From positions 1 to 18,315 of the forward strand of contig JBKDQE010000072.1 of NCBI GenBank assembly GCA_046342195.1: a stretch of DNA of 18,315 nucleotides. Direction: 5' to 3'. Origin of the DNA: CANHBY01 sp046342195. Its GTDB lineage: Bacteria > Pseudomonadota > Gammaproteobacteria > Burkholderiales > Burkholderiaceae_C. Below, one piece after another: positions 1 to 9,500 of this stretch. The stretch's first letter is position 1. Every line of letters begins with the position of its first letter. The notes under the pieces were generated by a model. It did not search any database, was not told where the DNA came from, and worked only from the letters and a program-made list of their open reading frames with translations. The position numbers and the translations under genes are program-made.

Positions 1-106
1 CGTTGACCATCGAGCGAATGACGCGCAAAGGGTGCTTGGCAGGCACGAAATCGTCGAGCTTCTTGAGGGTGAAGATCTGTTCGCTGAAAGTGTCGGCGCC
101 GCGCAT
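1..106 (-). CDS. Transposase N-terminus, cut by window edge
   Basis: Reading the minus strand from an ATG at 106 gives 35 residues beginning MRGADTFSEQIFTLKKLDDF and continuing VPAKHPLRVIRSMVN before the window ends. This opening (MRGxD, then a LDDFVPxxHPLRxIR core) is what I know from the N-terminus of IS5/IS1182-like DDE transposases. The rest of the gene and the far inverted repeat lie left of the window, so neither completeness nor activity can be judged. It lies next to a different, broken transposase in the same orientation, which suggests that this element inserted into the older one. The family is an inference from a short stretch. Confidence 0.6.
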   Translation of the reverse strand, partial: MRGADTFSEQIFTLKKLDDFVPAKHPLRVIRSMVN

Positions 107-136
107 GGGATAATGTCGCTTCAGGTCGTTGATGGG

Positions 137-649
137 CTACAGTGATAACGCATCACGCCACCAAGGCGTGGACAGGGAGGCTAGGTATTTCAGCAGCCTG
201 TTAAGCTCGTTTTTGCTCACCTCACTCTTGCGCTTGACGGTGCGAGTCTGGATTTCGCAGTACTGCGTAGGCTTTTTGACCAACTCAAAGGCCACAGGAA
301 TCGAGGCTCCATTGCAGTGGTACAAAGCATTGAGCAAGTGGATCCCCCGCACATTTCGCCCGCTCAGATGGTCGTAGTGCCAACACATCAATTCACTCTC
401 ATCTGTCCACGCCTTCTCCTGGATCGTGTCATCAAAAATCAGTACACCCTCGCTGCCTTCAATTGAACGCACCGTCGGTTTCACCACATCCCACCAGTCT
501 TTTGACGTGTACTGCGGCCCAGACAAAAATCGCGTCACCTTATCGTGACTGACGGCGCCATCCACCATCGCTGACAATCCCGTCGCGGTCGCCAATCCAC
601 AGCGACTCAGCCAATAGTCCGTGTACAAATTAAGTTCAGCTTTTTTCAT
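137..649 (-). pseudogene. 3'-truncated DDE transposase remnant
   Basis: The minus strand reads 170 residues from ATG 649 (MKKAELNLYTDYWLSRCGLA). An open frame continues upstream to 811, but the MKKAELN start matches transposases of this kind and the extra 54 residues look non-coding. Recognisable segments are VSHDKVTRFLSG (residues 33-44), VLIFDDTIQEKAW (69-81), MCWHYDHLSGRNVRGI (88-103) and VKRKSEVSKNELN (138-150), typical of the N-terminal half of IS4/IS701-type DDE transposases of well over 300 residues. IFDDT probably holds the first catalytic aspartate. After about residue 153 the sequence stops looking like the family and ends at a stop at 137-139, so the rest of the catalytic core is missing. 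It is probably disrupted by the neighbouring element at 1-106. The exact junction cannot be fixed from one side. Confidence 0.7.
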
Positions 650-678
650 AGACCCACATTGTCCGGCATGGCTGCGTA

Positions 679-722
679 AGGTCAGTTCATCAAAATGATT
701 AAGTGAGGTCAATGAATATGCT
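679..722. promoter_or_regulatory. Possible promoter/operator region of the BREX regulator
   Basis: The 111 bases between the transposase start (649) and the regulator start (761) must hold the regulator's promoter, unless transcription enters from the left. Visible elements are AGGTCA at 679-684 repeated at 706-711, a small palindrome ATCA-AAA-TGAT at 689-699, and TATGCT at 717-722 as a weak -10-like hexamer. No convincing -35 lies 17 bases upstream. BrxR-type regulators bind inverted repeats near their own promoter, so the palindrome is a candidate operator, but it is short and could belong to the insertion-sequence end. Confidence 0.2.
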
Positions 723-760
723 AGAGTAAACCACGAGCAAAACAGGATGGAGAAAGCCCC

Positions 761-1675
761 GTGGTCAACCAACGAGTCGCTGCTGCGCTTGACGACCTGA
801 CGCAGACGCAACGAGAGCGACTTTTCTACATTGAAGTCAAAGCTTTCTTCTGCGCTGACCTGACTCGTGCGGATATTGAACGACGCTTTGGGGTCAAGCC
901 TGCTGCCTCAGCGCGCGACTTGAGTACCTACCGCCGCCTGGCCCCACAGAATCTTTTTTACGACGCCGGTCAGCGCAAGTACGCCACGACGGATCGTTTC
1001 ACCCCTTTGTTCGAGCATTCCGCCGAACGTGTGCTGACCTGGTTCCGCGCGGGTTTTGGCGACAACATGGACCAAAAGCTCAAGCGCACCATTCCCTGCG
1101 AAAGCGCCAGCGACCTGATCAAGCCTGACATCGAAACCTTGGCAACCCTTACCCGGGCCATCGCTGGGCGGCGCCAAGTCAAGGTCAATTACCTGTCATT
1201 GACCTCAGGGGCCTCAACCAAGACCTTGTGCCCACTTGCTCTGGCCGACACCGGCCTGCGTTGGCATTTGCGTGCCTATGACCGCGATCGTCGCCGCTTT
1301 GCAGATTTTGCTTTGACGCGCATCGTGAAAGCCAAGGCCATCGACCGACCCATCCCGGTCGAAGAACAAATCGAATCCGATGTGCAGTGGGCCCGGTTTG
1401 TTCACATTGAGCTGGTCCCCCACCCGGGCATTGCTCACCCCAAAGCGATTGAAGCTGATTTCATGATGAACAACGGGTTACTCGCGCTCGACATGCGAGC
1501 CCCACTGGTTGGTTACGCCTTACGACGCTGGTCAGTAGATTGTTCGACCAAGCACACATTGGATCCCAAAGCACACCACCTTTGGCTGAAGAATCCACAA
1601 ACGCTTTACGGGGTGGAAAGCGCCTCTCTTGCCCCCGGATACACCACTTCAGAGGCGAACAATGAGCCTCTATAA
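761..1675 (+). CDS. brxR: WYL-domain transcriptional regulator, BrxR-like
   Basis: A 304-residue protein starting at GTG 761, with AGGATGGAG at 744-752 as ribosome-binding site. Residues about 15-62 form a winged-helix DNA-binding region (LTRADIERRFGVKPAASARD at 34-53 is the helix-turn-helix part). Residues about 125-195 are a WYL domain: RRQVKVNYLSLTSG (137-150) fits the WYL core, followed by RWHLRAYD (167-174) and FALTRI (183-188). The C-terminal part fits the WCX extension. WYL regulators at the head of BREX loci (BrxR) are dimeric repressors that bind inverted repeats and may sense a ligand through the WYL pocket. Here the gene is first in the run and its end overlaps brxA by 14 bases, so regulator and BREX core should be co-transcribed and autoregulated. 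That it is BrxR specifically is inferred from position. Confidence 0.85.
   Translation: MVNQRVAAALDDLTQTQRERLFYIEVKAFFCADLTRADIERRFGVKPAASARDLSTYRRLAPQNLFYDAGQRKYATTDRFTPLFEHSAERVLTWFRAGFGDNMDQKLKRTIPCESASDLIKPDIETLATLTRAIAGRRQVKVNYLSLTSGASTKTLCPLALADTGLRWHLRAYDRDRRRFADFALTRIVKAKAIDRPIPVEEQIESDVQWARFVHIELVPHPGIAHPKAIEADFMMNNGLLALDMRAPLVGYALRRWSVDCSTKHTLDPKAHHLWLKNPQTLYGVESASLAPGYTTSEANNEPL
1621..1657 (+). repeat. Inverted repeat burying the brxA ribosome-binding site
   Basis: CGCCTCT at 1621-1627 is the exact reverse complement of AGAGGCG at 1651-1657. The right arm contains AGAGG (1651-1655), the likely ribosome-binding site for the brxA ATG at 1662. In mRNA the pairing would hide that site. 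The left arm lies inside the regulator gene's coding sequence, so ribosomes finishing the regulator would open the structure, a usual arrangement for translational coupling. Confidence 0.45.
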
Positions 1676-1700
1676 CACTGAGATTTCGAGAGGCTCATTG
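1660..1700 (+). repeat. 12-bp perfect inverted repeat over the brxA start codon
   Basis: CAATGAGCCTCT (1660-1671) and AGAGGCTCATTG (1689-1700) are exact reverse complements separated by 17 bases. The left arm contains the brxA ATG (1662-1664) and the regulator's stop codon (1673-1675) lies in the spacer. The right arm is followed directly by a second in-frame ATG (1701) that has its own AGAGG at 1689-1693. It could act as an RNA hairpin controlling brxA initiation or as a DNA operator for the WYL regulator. The sequence shows the repeat; its role is inference. Confidence 0.6.
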
Positions 1701-2255
1701 ATGCCGCTTGAAAGCAAGCGGATCGCCACACTGCTGTTGACGGAGCCTGATGAGGCCACCTGGAAAATGGCTATCGAGGGCAACAACATTTTGCAAAAAA
1801 ACACGGTCGGTACTGCCGTGCGCCAGTCAACTCTGATTCGCAAAAGACTCGCAACGCTTGACGCCACGGCGTGGAGGCTGATCACTGAACGAGAAAGCGA
1901 AGTCACTCATCAGCTACTTTTCGCGGCAGCCATCAAACAAAACAAGTTGTTGGGCGATTTCATGCGCAATGTATACGCCAGCCGCCAGCAACGAATGGAG
2001 CCAGTCATCAGTGCTGCCAACTGGGAAGACTTCCTGACTGAGTGCGCGCACCATGACCCCTCGGTTGCCGATTGGAACGACAACACCAAGGCAAAAATCC
2101 GGAATGGTATCGCCCGAGTTTTGGTTGAGGCCAAATACCTGGTGGACCGCAAGTCCATGAAGCTTTCACCCAGAGATTTACATCCAATGGTTCGGCGTTA
2201 TCTGGTTGAACGCAAAGAAAACTTTGTCCTTGATTGCCTGGAGCGCACGAAATGA
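1662..2255 (+). CDS. brxA: BREX protein BrxA (DUF1819)
   Basis: A 197-residue protein, the usual size of BrxA. ATG 1662 is chosen because AGAGG lies six bases upstream at 1651-1655 and the N-terminus YNTEISRGSLMPLESKRIA fits the conserved start of the DUF1819 family. An in-frame ATG at 1701 with its own AGAGG is a possible second start that would remove 13 residues. BrxA is a small DNA-binding protein of the BREX core. No catalytic motif is visible; the protein looks largely helical and basic at the C-terminus (RKSMKLSPRDLHPMVRRYL). It overlaps the regulator by 14 bases and its stop overlaps the brxB start as ATGA at 2252-2255, so brxA and brxB are translationally coupled. Confidence 0.9.
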   Translation: MSLYNTEISRGSLMPLESKRIATLLLTEPDEATWKMAIEGNNILQKNTVGTAVRQSTLIRKRLATLDATAWRLITERESEVTHQLLFAAAIKQNKLLGDFMRNVYASRQQRMEPVISAANWEDFLTECAHHDPSVADWNDNTKAKIRNGIARVLVEAKYLVDRKSMKLSPRDLHPMVRRYLVERKENFVLDCLERTK

Positions 2256-2839
2256 CTCTCACGCTTGATGAACGCCTGAACCAAATCATTCCGCGCATCA
2301 CTTCTCGCGACTTTCTTGGCAGCAAGGGACTGGGCAACGAAATTGGATTCTGGATTTTCGATTACCCACCAGATCGAGAAATGGACGTGCGTGATTTTTT
2401 GAACGGCACCGTTCTTCCTGCACTCCCCAAGCAAGTACCCAGCGTTCGTGCGGGAACCGTTAACTTATTAAGGCTGGTTTCTGATCTCTTGCAAGAGCGA
2501 AACCTCCTTGATAAAGCCATGGAGATGCAGCAATCCAAAGGGAATGACAGCACACTGGCCGCTTTGCGGTCGGTCCTGAAAGAAGACAAGCTTGCACAAA
2601 AAATTGCAGGCCAATTCGATATCGCCAATCTAGACCTCTTGATACTGACCGGCGTTGGTTCCGTCTACCCCATGCTGCGGACGCACACGCTTCTCTCTGC
2701 GCTGCACCCGGTGATGGGAAAAACGCCACTGCTGATGTTTTTCCCCGGCAAGTACGACGGGCATTCGCTTCGACTCTTCAACACACTCGCAGAAGACCAC
2801 TACTACCGGGCCTTTCGCTTGATACCGGAAATCGTGTAA
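2252..2839 (+). CDS. brxB: BREX protein BrxB (DUF1788)
   Basis: A 195-residue protein starting at ATG 2252 inside the end of brxA. The sequence fits DUF1788: GNEIGFWIFDYPPDRE near residues 29-44, LLILTGVGSVYPMLRTHTLL near 131-150, and the C-terminal LMFFPGKYDG. BrxB is a core type 1 BREX component needed for defence and modification in studied systems. It is thought to work with BrxC and PglZ, and its biochemical role is not settled. It has no visible nuclease or ATPase motif, signal peptide or membrane segment. A 44-base gap with no recognisable signal separates it from brxC. Confidence 0.9.
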   Translation: MTLTLDERLNQIIPRITSRDFLGSKGLGNEIGFWIFDYPPDREMDVRDFLNGTVLPALPKQVPSVRAGTVNLLRLVSDLLQERNLLDKAMEMQQSKGNDSTLAALRSVLKEDKLAQKIAGQFDIANLDLLILTGVGSVYPMLRTHTLLSALHPVMGKTPLLMFFPGKYDGHSLRLFNTLAEDHYYRAFRLIPEIV

Positions 2840-2883
2840 GAGCCAACAAGCGCCTCCAACCATTGATTCAAAAGACACCGAAC

Positions 2884-5800
2884 ATGAAAATCAAAGACCT
2901 GTTCCTGAAGCCCATTGATCGCCCCATTAACGGCGTCATCAAGGCTGACCAGATGGACGCGGCCAGCGTGTGGCAGGAGCTGGAAGAGTATGTCGTCACA
3001 AAACAAATCAGCGACTACTTTGGCAAGTTCTTTGATGCTTATCTTGCCGCGATGGACCGCCCGAATGATGCGGCCATCACAGAACGCATGGGCGTTTGGG
3101 TGTCTGGTTTCTTCGGCTCAGGTAAGTCGCACTTCATCAAGATTCTTTCGTACCTGCTCGAGAACCTTGAGGCCCACCATCCTTTGACCGAAGAGAAGCG
3201 CACCGCCAATCAGTTCTTCGATCAACAAAAGATCAAAGACATTATGTTGATGGGCGACATCCAACGCGCCACCAAAGGCACGGCAGATGTGATCTTGTTC
3301 AACATCGACGCCAAAGCTGACAGCAAGTCTGATCGTGAGGCCATCTTGCAGGTTTTCCTGCGCGTTTTTAACGAGAAGCTTGGCTACTCCGGTGACGCTC
3401 CGCACATTGCAGACATGGAAAGGTACTTGGTCTCCAAAGGGGCTTACGACACATTTAAGACGGCATTTTCCACTTCAAACGGCAGCACGTGGGAGAAGGA
3501 GAGAGATGCCGTTGACTTCCTGCGTGACGACATCGTTTCTGCGCTGGCACAGTCACTCAAGATGACGTCTCAATCGGCTGGCACGTGGTTTGATAACGCT
3601 CGTGAAAGCCACAAGATCAACATTGAAGGCTTTGCCAAGATCGTCAATGACTATCTGGCCACCAAGCCTGCCGCTCACAAAGTGATTTTCCTGGTCGATG
3701 AGGTGGGGCAGTTCATTGGCTCTAACTCTCAATTGATGCTGAGCCTTCAAACCATCACCGAGCAACTTGGCACCCAGTGCAAGGGTCGCGCTTGGGTCAT
3801 CGTCACCAGTCAAGAAGACATTGACGCCGCCATTGGCGAGGCGAACAAAGCCAAGTCACAAGACTTCTCAAAAATTCAGGGCCGCTTTCACACCCGGCTT
3901 TCACTCGCAAGCAGCAACACCGATGAAGTGATTGGCGAACGGTTGCTGACCAAGACCGATGCGGCAAAGTCAGCGCTGAAAAAAGCGTTCGCTGGCAAAG
4001 GTGACGTGATCAATAACCAGTTGTCGTTTGTCGGCAATTCGGTCTCACTCAAGGGCTACAAAGATGCCGATGAATTTGCCGCCTTCTATCCATTTGCCCC
4101 TTACCAATTCACGCTGCTCCAAAAAATCTTTGAAACCATTCGCAAGGTCGGCGCTACTGGCAAACATCTTTCGCGTGGCGAGCGCTCATTGCTGGATGCA
4201 TTCCAGTCTGCTGCCGTGCAGAACTTGGGCAAGAACACTGATGCCCTGATTCCGCTCTACGACTTTTACCCGTCGATTGAGAGCTTCATCGATGGCATGG
4301 CCAAGCGCTCCATTGACGAGGCACCCCTTAACCCCGCCCTGCAGCCGTTCGATACGCAGTTGATCAAGGCGATGTTCCTCATCCGATACATCCCTGACAT
4401 TGTCAAGCCCACGATCGACAACCTGGCTACGCTTTGTATCGACGAAGTGGATGCCGACAAGCTGGCCCTCAAACGAAAAGTTCAAGCCAGCCTCGACCGT
4501 CTCGAACAACAGCGCCTGGTCAGCCGCAATGGCGATCTCTGGTTCTTCTTGACTAACGAAGAGCGAGATGTTGCTCGAGAAATCGGCCATGTTGAAGTCT
4601 CTGCCGCTGAAAAGTCTCGCCTGCTGGCTGAGTTGGTGTTTGACGAAATACTCGGCGGCCAAACCAAGATTCGCCATCGTGATACCAAGGCAGATTACGA
4701 CTTCAACCGCTTGCTCGATGGCGCACCTTACAGGCAAGCCAATCAGGCACTGAGCTTTGAAGTGCTGACACCGTTGGGCGACGACTACGAAAAGCTGCAG
4801 AGCGCCAAGTGCATTTTGCGCAGCGGCGAAGGCCATGGCCGAGCCATCGTGCGCTTAGCTGAAGGCGATCGCCTGGATATCGAACTCACTCTGTATCAGC
4901 AAATTGAAAAATACATCATCAGCCCCAAAGCGGACCAAGCGACCCCATCACTCAAGCGCATCCTGGCCGATCGCAAAGATGAGAACCGCGAGCGCCGTGA
5001 GCGATTGGTTGACCAGCTCACAACATTGATGACGCAAGGCGATTTCTTTGCCTTGGGCCAGTCGGTGCAAATCAAAGCCACCACCACAGATAAAGTGCTG
5101 GACGACCTCTTGAACTACCTGGTGACCAACACCTACAGCAAGCTGCCGTACATCAAGGTTCGTCAAGCCGATCCCATTGCTGAGATCAAAGCGGTCCTGA
5201 CTGCGGATACCGTGACGGCTGCTGAGCTGGGGTTGGATGGTGAAGAAGGCAATGCCCTAGCCATCAAAGAAATGCGAGATTACTTGCACCTTGCTGCAAG
5301 CCAAACGCGCGTGCTCTTGTCGGATGTCGTGGACAGGTTTTCTGGCATCCCTTGGGGCTGGAAGCCTGAATGGGAAACCGTGCTTCTGGTGGCCCGGCTG
5401 TTCATGGCCGGTGAAATCAAGCTGTTGCTTGAAGGCGCAGATTTGGATCCGACAGCCGCCGTCGAGGTTCTCACGAAAGCCGCCCGTTTCAAACAAGTCT
5501 CCATCCTCAAACGCAAAGTGGCGGATGCCAGCAGCCTTAAGCGCGCCCGCGATCTCTACAAAGAGTTGTTTCAACAACTGGGCCGTGATGAGGAAGACGG
5601 CTTGGTGGCTGATTTCCGTGCCCGCCTGGTCGAATGGCAAACCGATCTCAATGCGTTCACGCTGACCGCCAGCACCGCCCATCATCCAGGCAAAGCTGAC
5701 ATGGATGCAGCACTGAGCCGTATCGCGCAGCAATTGGCGGTGCGTGACAGCTTTGCTTTTATCGAGGCACTGCTGAATACCAAAGACGACTGGCTTGATG

Positions 5801-6501
5801 CAGCGGAAGACATCCATGACCTGGTGAACTTCTACAAAACCCAGATCACCGCCTGGCGCAAACTGCTGGATGGCCTGCGGGCCTTAGCCGACAACCGCGA
5901 GGCCCTCGACAAAGTACCCCAAGCAGCGGCTGCCTTGACCGAGCTCACTCAAATCCGAGACAAGGCCAAGCCCTACGGCATGGTGAATCGCATTGAGCCC
6001 TTGCTGGCCACAGTGACTTCCATCAACGAGCAGCTTGCCCAAGAAAAGCGCGAGCGCGCACTGCTTTCGATCGACGGAAAACTCGCTGAGGTTCAAGCCA
6101 AGCTGTCGGCCGTGTCGGCAAGCTCAGACGTCAGTCATAAGGCCTTGCGCCTGCTGCAAGACCTCAAAGCCCGCATTGCGCGCCAAACCAGCATTGCCCA
6201 AATTTTGTACTTGCAAAGTCAAGGTGGCGATGCCATGGATGAAGCCATCACCCTCATTGAAGCTGCCGTTTCGGTCAAGCCACCGCACATGGCGGAACCT
6301 GGCAGCCCTGCAAAGCCTACGCAAACTGGCACCGCCAATGTGCCTCAAGCGCCAGCCAAAACGACCAAGGTCGTTAAAGCATCCGAGTTTTCTACCAAAA
6401 CCTACCTGGAGACCGAAGCTGATGTAAATGTCTACATCAGCAAGCTCAAGGAAGAGTTGCTTGCAGCCGTTCGCGCAGGGAAAATCGCTCGTATCCAATA
6501 A
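2884..6501 (+). CDS. brxC: BREX ATPase BrxC (P-loop, DUF499-like)
   Basis: A 1205-residue AAA+-type ATPase, the normal length of BrxC. ATG 2884 is preferred because MKIKDLFLKPIDRPINGVI is the family's N-terminus; an upstream TTG (2863) would add only seven residues. Walker A is GFFGSGKS (residues 75-82). Walker B is VIFLVDEVGQ (267-276), with DE at 272-273. WVIVTSQED (304-312) fits sensor 1. The middle and C-terminal parts are long and helical, followed by an Ala/Pro/Thr-rich linker (about 1130-1160) and a charged helix ending AGKIARIQ. BrxC/PglY-type ATPases belong to the BREX core and are needed for both methylation and phage exclusion in studied systems. No strong ribosome-binding site is visible before the start. 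Six bases separate it from pglX. Confidence 0.93.
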   Translation: MKIKDLFLKPIDRPINGVIKADQMDAASVWQELEEYVVTKQISDYFGKFFDAYLAAMDRPNDAAITERMGVWVSGFFGSGKSHFIKILSYLLENLEAHHPLTEEKRTANQFFDQQKIKDIMLMGDIQRATKGTADVILFNIDAKADSKSDREAILQVFLRVFNEKLGYSGDAPHIADMERYLVSKGAYDTFKTAFSTSNGSTWEKERDAVDFLRDDIVSALAQSLKMTSQSAGTWFDNARESHKINIEGFAKIVNDYLATKPAAHKVIFLVDEVGQFIGSNSQLMLSLQTITEQLGTQCKGRAWVIVTSQEDIDAAIGEANKAKSQDFSKIQGRFHTRLSLASSNTDEVIGERLLTKTDAAKSALKKAFAGKGDVINNQLSFVGNSVSLKGYKDADEFAAFYPFAPYQFTLLQKIFETIRKVGATGKHLSRGERSLLDAFQSAAVQNLGKNTDALIPLYDFYPSIESFIDGMAKRSIDEAPLNPALQPFDTQLIKAMFLIRYIPDIVKPTIDNLATLCIDEVDADKLALKRKVQASLDRLEQQRLVSRNGDLWFFLTNEERDVAREIGHVEVSAAEKSRLLAELVFDEILGGQTKIRHRDTKADYDFNRLLDGAPYRQANQALSFEVLTPLGDDYEKLQSAKCILRSGEGHGRAIVRLAEGDRLDIELTLYQQIEKYIISPKADQATPSLKRILADRKDENRERRERLVDQLTTLMTQGDFFALGQSVQIKATTTDKVLDDLLNYLVTNTYSKLPYIKVRQADPIAEIKAVLTADTVTAAELGLDGEEGNALAIKEMRDYLHLAASQTRVLLSDVVDRFSGIPWGWKPEWETVLLVARLFMAGEIKLLLEGADLDPTAAVEVLTKAARFKQVSILKRKVADASSLKRARDLYKELFQQLGRDEEDGLVADFRARLVEWQTDLNAFTLTASTAHHPGKADMDAALSRIAQQLAVRDSFAFIEALLNTKDDWLDAAEDIHDLVNFYKTQITAWRKLLDGLRALADNREALDKVPQAAAALTELTQIRDKAKPYGMVNRIEPLLATVTSINEQLAQEKRERALLSIDGKLAEVQAKLSAVSASSDVSHKALRLLQDLKARIARQTSIAQILYLQSQGGDAMDEAITLIEAAVSVKPPHMAEPGSPAKPTQTGTANVPQAPAKTTKVVKASEFSTKTYLETEADVNVYISKLKEELLAAVRAGKIARIQ

Positions 6502-6507
6502 AGAAAA

Positions 6508-9500
6508 ATGAATAAAGCCAACCTCAAGTCCTACGCCCCCCAGGCCCGCAAAGACTTCATGGCCGCTGTGACGGCTCGCGCCAACCAACTGGGTTTGTCT
6601 GTCAAGGCGAGTGCATTGGAAGTGGCCCCCGCTCAAACGCAGGGCGACGTCACCGTCATTGCGGGCCAAGCCTGGCCAGCCAAAGTGAATGGTCAGCGTA
6701 ACAAGCTGATCGAGCGAATCCGCAAAGACGGCTTTGGGCAAACCATGGAAGCCGTGGCCTACACCTGGTTCAACCGCTTTGCAGCTTTGCGCTACATGGA
6801 ACTGCATGACTACTTGGGCCATGGCCATCGAGCGCTGTCCAGCACCGCCGGTGGCTTGCCAGACATCCTGACCCATGCCACGGACTTGTCGAAGGATTTG
6901 CCCGGGCTGAGCGCCGCCAAAGTGACCGAGCTCAAACTGGCAGGCAACCGCGACGGCGAGTTGTACCGCATGCTGCTGGTGGCCCAGTGCAACGCTTTGT
7001 CCCGTGCCATGCCCTTCTTGTTTGAGCGCATTGACGACGACTCCGAGCTGCTGCTGCCCGACAACCTGCTTCGCAGCGACTCGGTCATTGCCAAGCTGGT
7101 GGCAGAGATCCCCGAAGAAGACTGGGCCGAGGTCGAAATCATCGGCTGGCTGTACCAGTTCTACATCAGCGAGAAGAAAGACCAGGTCATTGGCAAGGTG
7201 GTCAAATCTGAGGACATCCCCGCCGCCACCCAGCTCTTCACGCCGAATTGGATCGTCCAATACCTGGTGCAAAACAGCGTGGGTCGCCTGTGGCTCATGG
7301 CCAACCCGCAAAGCACATTAGCCAAAGAGTGGCCGTACTTTATTGCCCCCGCCGAGCAAACGCCCGAGGTACAAGCCCAGCTCGATGCCCTCATCCAGAC
7401 CCGCGTGCGTGAGGATGGCGACACCCTCAACCCCGAATCCATCACCGTGCTGGACCCGGCCTGTGGCAGCGGCCACATTTTGGTGGTGGCCTATGACGTG
7501 CTCAAGGCCATCTACCTGGAGCGCGGCTACCAGCCCAGAGCTATTCCGCGCCTGATACTGGAAAAGAACCTCTACGGCCTGGACATTGACGACCGGGCTG
7601 CTCAAATGGCTGGGTTTGCCCTGCTGATGAAAGCCCGCGCCGACGACCGTCGCCTGTTCACCGCCACGGATGATGCTGGCAACTTGCAGCCACCCAAACT
7701 CAACGTGCTTAGCTTGCAAGATAGCAAAGGCCTGAGCGTGGAGGAACTGGCTACACACTTGGCTCCGTTCAAGGTGCAGCGCGCCACCGTCACCGCGCTA
7801 GTGGATGCCTTTGAACACGCCAAAACTTTTGGTTCACTGATCCAGATTCCGTATGGGCTCAAGACGCATCTGGCCGTGTTGCCGGAGGTGCTGGCCTTGG
7901 TGAAACAGAGCGGGGAGCTGTATGCCAGTGCTGCTGCGGATGATTTATTGCCTCTAGTAGAGCAAGCACGGGTGCTGGCGATGCAGTTTGATGCGGTGGT
8001 TGCAAATCCGCCTTACATGGGGAGTAAATTTCACATACCCATCATCAAATCGTATTTAAGAGATCAATATCCAGAATTTGACAAAGACCTTTTCGCAGCA
8101 TTTACTGCAAGAAATTCATACTTTGGAAAACCCTACGCTGAAATTGCAGTAATGACTTCGAATGTTTGGATGTTCTTGTCATCCTACGAAGACATGAGGC
8201 GTTGGCTTATTGATAAAAAATCTTTAAGTTCATTAATTCAACTGAGCAACAGTGGTTTTGACGGCGCTACTGTTTTTATTTGTGCATTCACATTTTCAAA
8301 TCAAGAAATTAGACAAAAAGTGGGGTCCTTCGTTAGGCTGACCGACTTTAGTAAACCTGCCGAACAAGGACCAATGACACTCGAAGCAATCAGGAACCCC
8401 GATTGCAGTTGGTTTTACAGTTCAAAACCTGATGATTTCCAAAAAATCCCAGGAAGTCCCATCGCGTATTGGGCGAGCTTTCAAGTTCGAACTGTTTTCG
8501 AAAAATTCCAAAACATTTCAGATGTAGCTAATGCAGTTGTTGGCCTTCAGACAGGTGATAACGGAAAATTTTTACGCCTATGGCACGAGGTTGACGCAAC
8601 ACATATCGGTTTCGATATAGCTAACAGAACTACAGCTACCCAATCATCAAAAAAATGGTTTCCATATAACAAAGGTGGCGATTACAGGCGGTGGTACGGC
8701 AACCATGACTGGGTAGTGAACTGGGAAAATGATGGGCGAGAAATAAGGAGCTTTGGCACAGAAGGCGGCGGCAAAGCACGATCTCGAGCACAAAATGTGG
8801 AATATTATTTTCAACCTTCAGTCAGTTGGTCTTTCATTAGTTCGTCCTATTTTGGTGTGCGTTATTTTCCAAAGGGCTTTATCTTCGATGTTGCTGGATC
8901 GTCCGCTTTTCCAAAAGCTGATGTGTCCCACTTAGCACTTGCAACTTTTCTTTGTTCGGCCGTAGCTCCGAAATTGATGTCTACGATGAATCCCACTTTG
9001 AATTTTCAAGCAGGGAACGTTGGCCAGCTGCCATTTCTGCGATTGGATGCAGACCACATTGGAAAAAAGTGCATTGAAATTTCTCAGATCGACTGGAACC
9101 AATTTGAAACATCTTGGGACTTCACGACCCTTGGACTTCAAGAAGTGAAAGGAGTCGAGTCTTCACTTATTTCTTGGTGGTCGAACCTGCGAGAAACATC
9201 CGATTCGCGGTTTCTAGATATGAAGGCACTTGAAGAAGAAAACAATCGCATTTTCATCAACGCCTACGGCCTCCAAGACGAACTCTCCCCCGAAGTCCCC
9301 GAATCCCAAATCACCCTGGCCCGCGCCGACCGCGAAAAAGACTGCCAGCGCCTAATCTCCTACGCCATCGGCTGCATGATGGGCCGCTATAGCCTCGACG
9401 AGCCGGGCCTGATCTACGCCCACGCGGGCAACGTCGGTTTCGAGCCAGACCGCTATGCCACCTTCCCCGCAGATGCCGACGGTATCGTCCCGATCACCGA

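Noticed and set aside
154..170. The CACGCC-ACCAA-GGCGTG hairpin as an attachment site or insertion-sequence end
   Set aside because: A 6-bp stem is common by chance and the partner end is outside the window, so no role can be supported.
129..377. An 82-codon plus-strand frame opposite the truncated transposase
   Set aside because: It is antisense to recognisable transposase sequence, with no ribosome-binding site and no family resemblance.
650..811. An N-terminal extension of the minus-strand transposase up to 811
   Set aside because: The extra 54 residues run across the regulator start and do not resemble the family, whose start MKKAELN lies at 649.
1629..1661. A TTG start adding 11 residues to brxA
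   Set aside because: ATG 1662 has AGAGG at correct spacing and gives the conserved BrxA N-terminus; the added residues do not look like the family.
6124..7311. A 395-codon open frame on the minus strand across the brxC/pglX junction
   Set aside because: It lies opposite two well-recognised genes, its protein is low-complexity and unlike any family I know, and GC-rich codon use commonly opens such antisense frames.
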